Notes under the pieces: model-generated
Database searches by the model: none
Seen by the model: the letters and a program-made list of their open reading frames with translations, nothing else
Told to the model about the DNA's origin: nothing
Shown here: piece after piece, positions 60,736-64,000 of the stretch
Numbering within the stretch: position 1 is the first letter of the stretch
Layout: each line of letters begins with the position of its first letter
Translations under genes and position numbers: made by a program
Source: Flavobacterium sp. J49
GTDB lineage: Bacteria > Bacteroidota > Bacteroidia > Flavobacteriales > Flavobacteriaceae
NCBI RefSeq assembly: GCF_011742145.1
Contig: NZ_JAAQQU010000038.1
Coordinates: forward strand, 92,883 to 156,882
Reading direction: 5' to 3'
DNA length: 64,000 bases

Positions 60736-61968
60736 TTAATATACTGCTTTAAGGAAATTCCCTTTGGTCTTTTCAGCAATACTAGTTAAATTATCTTCAA
60801 TCCATTTTTGCATCGTTTCAAAATTATCTTCTAAATAAATTAGATTATTGTATATCTGACTGCCATATTCATCTGAATTATAATTTACCGCCGATATTGG
60901 ATAATTAACTAAAGAAAACACCTCTGTTGTTTTATGAATATTACCTTCAATTGGTAATACAGGAACTCCTGCGGTAATAGCCAATTCATTTGAGTGTAAT
61001 CGACAACTTATCAAGAGATTAAACTGTTGTATGAACTTACAATAATCTTTATATCCTTTTGATTCTAGAGTAAAAGGGATACCATACTTTTTATTTAAGT
61101 GTTCTGCTATTTTTTTATCTCCTTTAGGTTCATTAGAAACAAAATAGAGCTTATAATCATTTGCTATTAACTTTTCAATTAATGGTTCTATGTGTTTTGA
61201 CTTAAAAGTCTTTTCTGTAAAATTTATTGCTATTTTTTTATTCCATTTTTGTTTGGTTTGGAAATCCATTTCATTATAAAAAGCCGTATCGGGACATAGA
61301 AATATTTTTGACTCGTCAACACCTATTCTTATTAACTCCTCCCTAGTAATATTACCTCTAACCACAATTCGATACATGTTTGCATAAACATGTGCTAATA
61401 AGTCTTTATATTTACCATTCAACAACTCAACTGATTGGTTAATAGCACACGTTTTAACACCTAGCAATTGTGCTACTCTTAAATCCAAAAGTTGTCTGTA
61501 AAAATAATCTGCTTCACCAATTTCTCCGGCCCCACTATAAATATAAAAATCAGCATTCTTATAAAATGAAAGCCTTTCTTTATAGTGTGATGAATAAGGG
61601 AAGAATGAATAAATTGCTTTTCTAATGTCTCTGGCTATTCTTCTTAACTTCTCAGTTTTAACGGTAACACCATCAACGTTCAAAAGATTTGTTTTTAAAG
61701 TAATTAAATCAGACCCTTCAAATTCACTATTTGGAATTTTCTTTACTGTTTTTGCAATTCTCTCTGCTATACTATCAAAGTCGGCTAAAATGTCATTCTC
61801 GTTAAGCTGATGAATCGTATAGCGATCCAAACCAAATGGTCTTCCAACAAACTTCAACTTATCTTCAGGCTTGCAAAATTCGGTTGACATTCTAATTAGC
61901 TCATTCGACAAGGCCTCGTTACCAATATTAGTGGTCTTCAGTTTTGTACTGATTATGATATTACTCAT
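60736..61968 (-). CDS. Polysaccharide pyruvyltransferase family protein
   Basis: 410 residues. ISTKLKTTNIGNEALSNELIR at the N-terminus, YSGAGEIGEADYF in the middle and LLISCRLHSNELAITAGVPVLP near the C-terminus are the pattern of the PS_pyruv_trans (CsaB/WcaK) family, which attaches ketal-linked pyruvate from PEP to sugars. It is AT-rich, like the flippase gene it overlaps by 8 bp. Confidence 0.85.
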   Translation of the reverse strand: MSNIIISTKLKTTNIGNEALSNELIRMSTEFCKPEDKLKFVGRPFGLDRYTIHQLNENDILADFDSIAERIAKTVKKIPNSEFEGSDLITLKTNLLNVDGVTVKTEKLRRIARDIRKAIYSFFPYSSHYKERLSFYKNADFYIYSGAGEIGEADYFYRQLLDLRVAQLLGVKTCAINQSVELLNGKYKDLLAHVYANMYRIVVRGNITREELIRIGVDESKIFLCPDTAFYNEMDFQTKQKWNKKIAINFTEKTFKSKHIEPLIEKLIANDYKLYFVSNEPKGDKKIAEHLNKKYGIPFTLESKGYKDYCKFIQQFNLLISCRLHSNELAITAGVPVLPIEGNIHKTTEVFSLVNYPISAVNYNSDEYGSQIYNNLIYLEDNFETMQKWIEDNLTSIAEKTKGNFLKAVY

Positions 61969-63418
61969 ACGTTATAGTTTTATTTTTAAAGTTTGCAACT
62001 AAATTTTTGATTTCTTTTTTATTCATTAAATAGGATAGAACAACAATTAATATAAATAAAATTAAAGTTTTTATTAATACAAATATCACCCCTTCGAACT
62101 TAAAAAAATAAAAAACTGTAATGACAATAAAGCCAGAAATAAATGTAGGTAAAATACCTTTGTAAAAACTTATTAAAATCCCCTTTGGTTTAATATTCAA
62201 GTACTTTTTTAAACCATAAATATTAATAATATTGATGACTACCCTAGCTATAACAACAGCGTATGAACAACCAATAGTTCCATAATAGTAAGTCCCAACA
62301 AATATCAAAGGAAAATAAAACAGAAAAACCTTTACCAACTGTAATTTAAATTCAATATAGCTTAAATTATTTGCTCTCATAATTGTTGAAAAGGAATTTG
62401 TAATAATTTGCACAACTACTGAAACAGCTATAATCTTCATTATTAACAAACTTCCAACCCATTTATGTCCAAAAATATAAGTTACCAACTCAGTTGAAAT
62501 AAACATAACTCCCATTATTGGTGTTATGATAAGACTATTGAAGAATATGCTTTTATTCATAAAACCTTCTTGTTTAATGATATCATGTTGGTTTTTAGAA
62601 TAAATTGGATACATGACACTATCTATAATTTGCCTAACCTGTACTCTAAAAGAGTCAGTCATTATAAAGGCAAAAGAATAAAAGCCCAATTCAACTTTAT
62701 TTAAAAGTTTACCTACCAAAAGATAATCTCCCTGAGAAGCAAACCTGTTTACTAAACCCGATAATGTTGTAAAAACTCCGAAGCCAAAAATATTGTGAAA
62801 TGATTCTTTATCCCACAAAAAATCCACCTTCCATTTAGAAGCTCTATAATACAACGGCATTTCAACTATTGTTAATACCACACTTTGGGCAACCAACGCC
62901 CATACACCAGCACCTAAAAAAGCTAAAATAACAGCTACCACTCCTGAAGTGATATTTGCAATATTGTTGATTCTTGATATCTTCTTGAATTCCAGTTCTT
63001 TAAAAAACAAAGACCGATGTATAAGATACAAAGGATTAGTTAAAATACTTACTCCTAAAGCCGGAATCACATAAATCAGTGCTTCTTCATTGTAAAATGA
63101 AGCTGCTAAAGGCCCGATAATAAAACTCAAAATTAAAAAAGTAAACAAACTCCATATGAAATTTGTCCAAAAAGCAGTTGATAAATAAGCCTTAGTAATT
63201 ATCGACTCATGTCTCTGAATTATCGCACTACCAAATCCTAAATTGGTAATCTCTTTAAAAAATCCAGAAAAGACAACAGCCATGCCAATGAGACCATAAT
63301 CTTCAGGAAATAGTAGCCTTGCCAAAATCATTTTGACTATAAAATCTGAGCTTCTATTTATTAAAGTCTGAATTGTAGTCCAAGTAACACCATTGACTAT
63401 TTGTTTAGAAGTAGACAA
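61961..63418 (-). CDS. wzx: Lipid-linked oligosaccharide flippase (Wzx, MATE-like)
   Basis: 485 residues from the TTG at 63418, chosen because STSKQIVNGVTWTTIQTL is the usual start of this family; the frame is open to 63502, but that part overlaps the promoter. Twelve or more membrane segments with LARLLFPEDYGLIGMAVVF, FGSAIIQRHE and a C-terminal polysaccharide-synthesis region mark the family of RfbX/Wzx-type exporters. It would flip the lipid-linked repeat unit for Wzy polymerisation, and it is the first gene of the minus-strand run of the locus. Confidence 0.9.
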   Translation of the reverse strand: MSTSKQIVNGVTWTTIQTLINRSSDFIVKMILARLLFPEDYGLIGMAVVFSGFFKEITNLGFGSAIIQRHESIITKAYLSTAFWTNFIWSLFTFLILSFIIGPLAASFYNEEALIYVIPALGVSILTNPLYLIHRSLFFKELEFKKISRINNIANITSGVVAVILAFLGAGVWALVAQSVVLTIVEMPLYYRASKWKVDFLWDKESFHNIFGFGVFTTLSGLVNRFASQGDYLLVGKLLNKVELGFYSFAFIMTDSFRVQVRQIIDSVMYPIYSKNQHDIIKQEGFMNKSIFFNSLIITPIMGVMFISTELVTYIFGHKWVGSLLIMKIIAVSVVVQIITNSFSTIMRANNLSYIEFKLQLVKVFLFYFPLIFVGTYYYGTIGCSYAVVIARVVINIINIYGLKKYLNIKPKGILISFYKGILPTFISGFIVITVFYFFKFEGVIFVLIKTLILFILIVVLSYLMNKKEIKNLVANFKNKTITYE

Positions 63419-63466
63419 AATATTTGATTTCTTTTTAAGAATTAGACAACAAAAGTAGTCGTATTT

Positions 63467-63507
63467 TTTAAGGGCACAAATTTTAGCGGAAAAATAAAAC
63501 ATTACAA
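63467..63507 (-). promoter_or_regulatory. Promoter at the head of the polysaccharide locus
   Basis: On minus: TTG (complement of 63505-63507), 19 nt, TAAAATTTG (complement of 63477-63485, one extra base in the -7 spacer), then GTGCCCTTAAA. The 14 bases TTTGTGCCCTTAAA (complement of 63467-63480) are identical to 36699-36712 at the cpsB-like promoter. Confidence 0.5.
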
Positions 63508-63527
63508 CGTTTGCGAGGCTTTATAAT

Positions 63528-63568
63528 AAAAACCCCCGCTTTGCACAATCACAAAACAGGGGATTTTA
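63528..63568 (-). terminator. Terminator of the right-hand T9SS gene
   Basis: On the minus strand AAAATCCCC pairs with GGGGGTTTT around a loop of about 20 nt, followed by a T-rich run. It lies 40 bases after the T9SS stop and separates that gene from the polysaccharide locus. Confidence 0.75.
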
Positions 63569-63608
63569 TTTTAAGCATATTGAAGAATGCCCGATATTTT
63601 AATTAAAC

Positions 63609-64000
63609 TTATCTTTTTACTACACGAAGTGTTTTTACTACTTCATCTTGGGTGATAATTACATTGTAAACACCACTTGGGTATTGGTCGCCTAAGATGC
63701 CTTTCTTTAATTCTGATACCGAAACGGTTCTTTGGTCAACTAATCTTCCAACCATATCAAACACTTTAATACCAAAATCAGATTGACTTGATGTCTCAAC
63801 AGCCAAAGTGAAGTTTGTAGTAAACGGATTCGGATAAACCGTTGCCTCAAATCCTGTAACCATAGCCGGTGTTGATTTAGCAGCAAATGCAGGAGTGGTC
63901 ACCGTACAATCTTTTCCGTAAGGACCAAATTCACCAAACATTTCAACCGCCACTGTAATTACATAAGTAACACCCGGCTGAAGTCCTGTAAATTGATTTA
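63609..64000 (-). CDS. T9SS-sorted protein, C-terminal part (5' end outside window)
   Basis: The frame is open to the window edge. The visible residues begin with the end of a fibronectin type III-like domain (LQPGVTYVITVAVEMFG) and finish with a type A T9SS sorting domain: VYPNPFTTNFTLAVETS, GIKVFDMVGRLVDQ, PSGVYNVIITQ and the terminal TLRVVKR. The sorting domain resembles that of the protein at the left edge. The function of the secreted part is not visible. Confidence 0.9.
   Translation of the reverse strand, partial: NQFTGLQPGVTYVITVAVEMFGEFGPYGKDCTVTTPAFAAKSTPAMVTGFEATVYPNPFTTNFTLAVETSSQSDFGIKVFDMVGRLVDQRTVSVSELKKGILGDQYPSGVYNVIITQDEVVKTLRVVKR

Noticed and set aside
63419..63502. ATG at 63502 as the flippase start
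   Set aside because: The extra 28 residues overlap the predicted promoter and lack family similarity; TTG at 63418 fits better.

Overview
The window comes from an AT-rich member of the Bacteroidota, most likely a Flavobacterium or close relative. Three things point there: type IX secretion (T9SS) C-terminal sorting domains at both window edges, a PorV/PorQ-family outer-membrane protein, and promoters of the TTG-(N17-23)-TAnnTTTG kind used by this phylum. No rRNA, tRNA, CRISPR array or transposase was seen. No gene-free stretch exceeds 300 bases; the longest are about 165 bases.

Layout. (1) 1-1604: the end of a T9SS-secreted protein and a small lipoprotein gene flanked by near-identical 64-bp direct repeats. 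(2) 1647-10169: housekeeping genes. These are recQ (minus), then kdsD, tatC, an AhpD-like protein, lptB and a DUF5808-like protein (plus), pssA (minus), and a PorV/PorQ-family protein with a DUF4105 membrane protein (plus). (3) 10149-63418: a surface-polysaccharide locus of about 53 kb, almost entirely on the minus strand. (4) 63609-64000: the 3' end of a second T9SS-sorted protein.

The polysaccharide locus contains two assembly systems. The 10-36.6 kb half looks ABC-transporter dependent: a WcaJ-type initiating transferase, Wzm/Wzt, an O-antigen-ligase-like protein, nine glycosyltransferases, three FkbM methyltransferases, AsnB, and a nonulosonic-acid set (NeuB, NeuC and NeuA types). The 36.7-63.4 kb half looks Wzx/Wzy dependent: CpsB-type phosphatase, Wzc kinase, Wza exporter, a PglF/PglE/PglD/PglC-like set for UDP-diacetylbacillosamine and its transfer to lipid, a flippase, two paralogous candidate polymerases, four glycosyltransferases, two deacetylases, an AlgI/AlgJ-like O-acylation pair, two GNAT proteins, a uronate 4-epimerase-like protein and a pyruvyltransferase. 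Read together, PglF/E/D and the NeuC/B/A set could form a UDP-linked route to CMP-legionaminic acid; this is inference.

The most unusual structure is a cassette of about 0.5 kb placed exactly between the wzm stop and the wzt start. It has a four-helix-bundle (23S rRNA intervening-sequence protein family) gene, 18 in-register hexamers on one side, and an inverted 16-bp complement on the other side that also encodes the protein's last residues and stop. Other points of note are the DUF4143-type ATPase next to a 28-bp tandem repeat, an inverted repeat inside the wza promoter, the loss of the RecQ zinc-site cysteines, and the tandem pair of polymerase-like membrane proteins.
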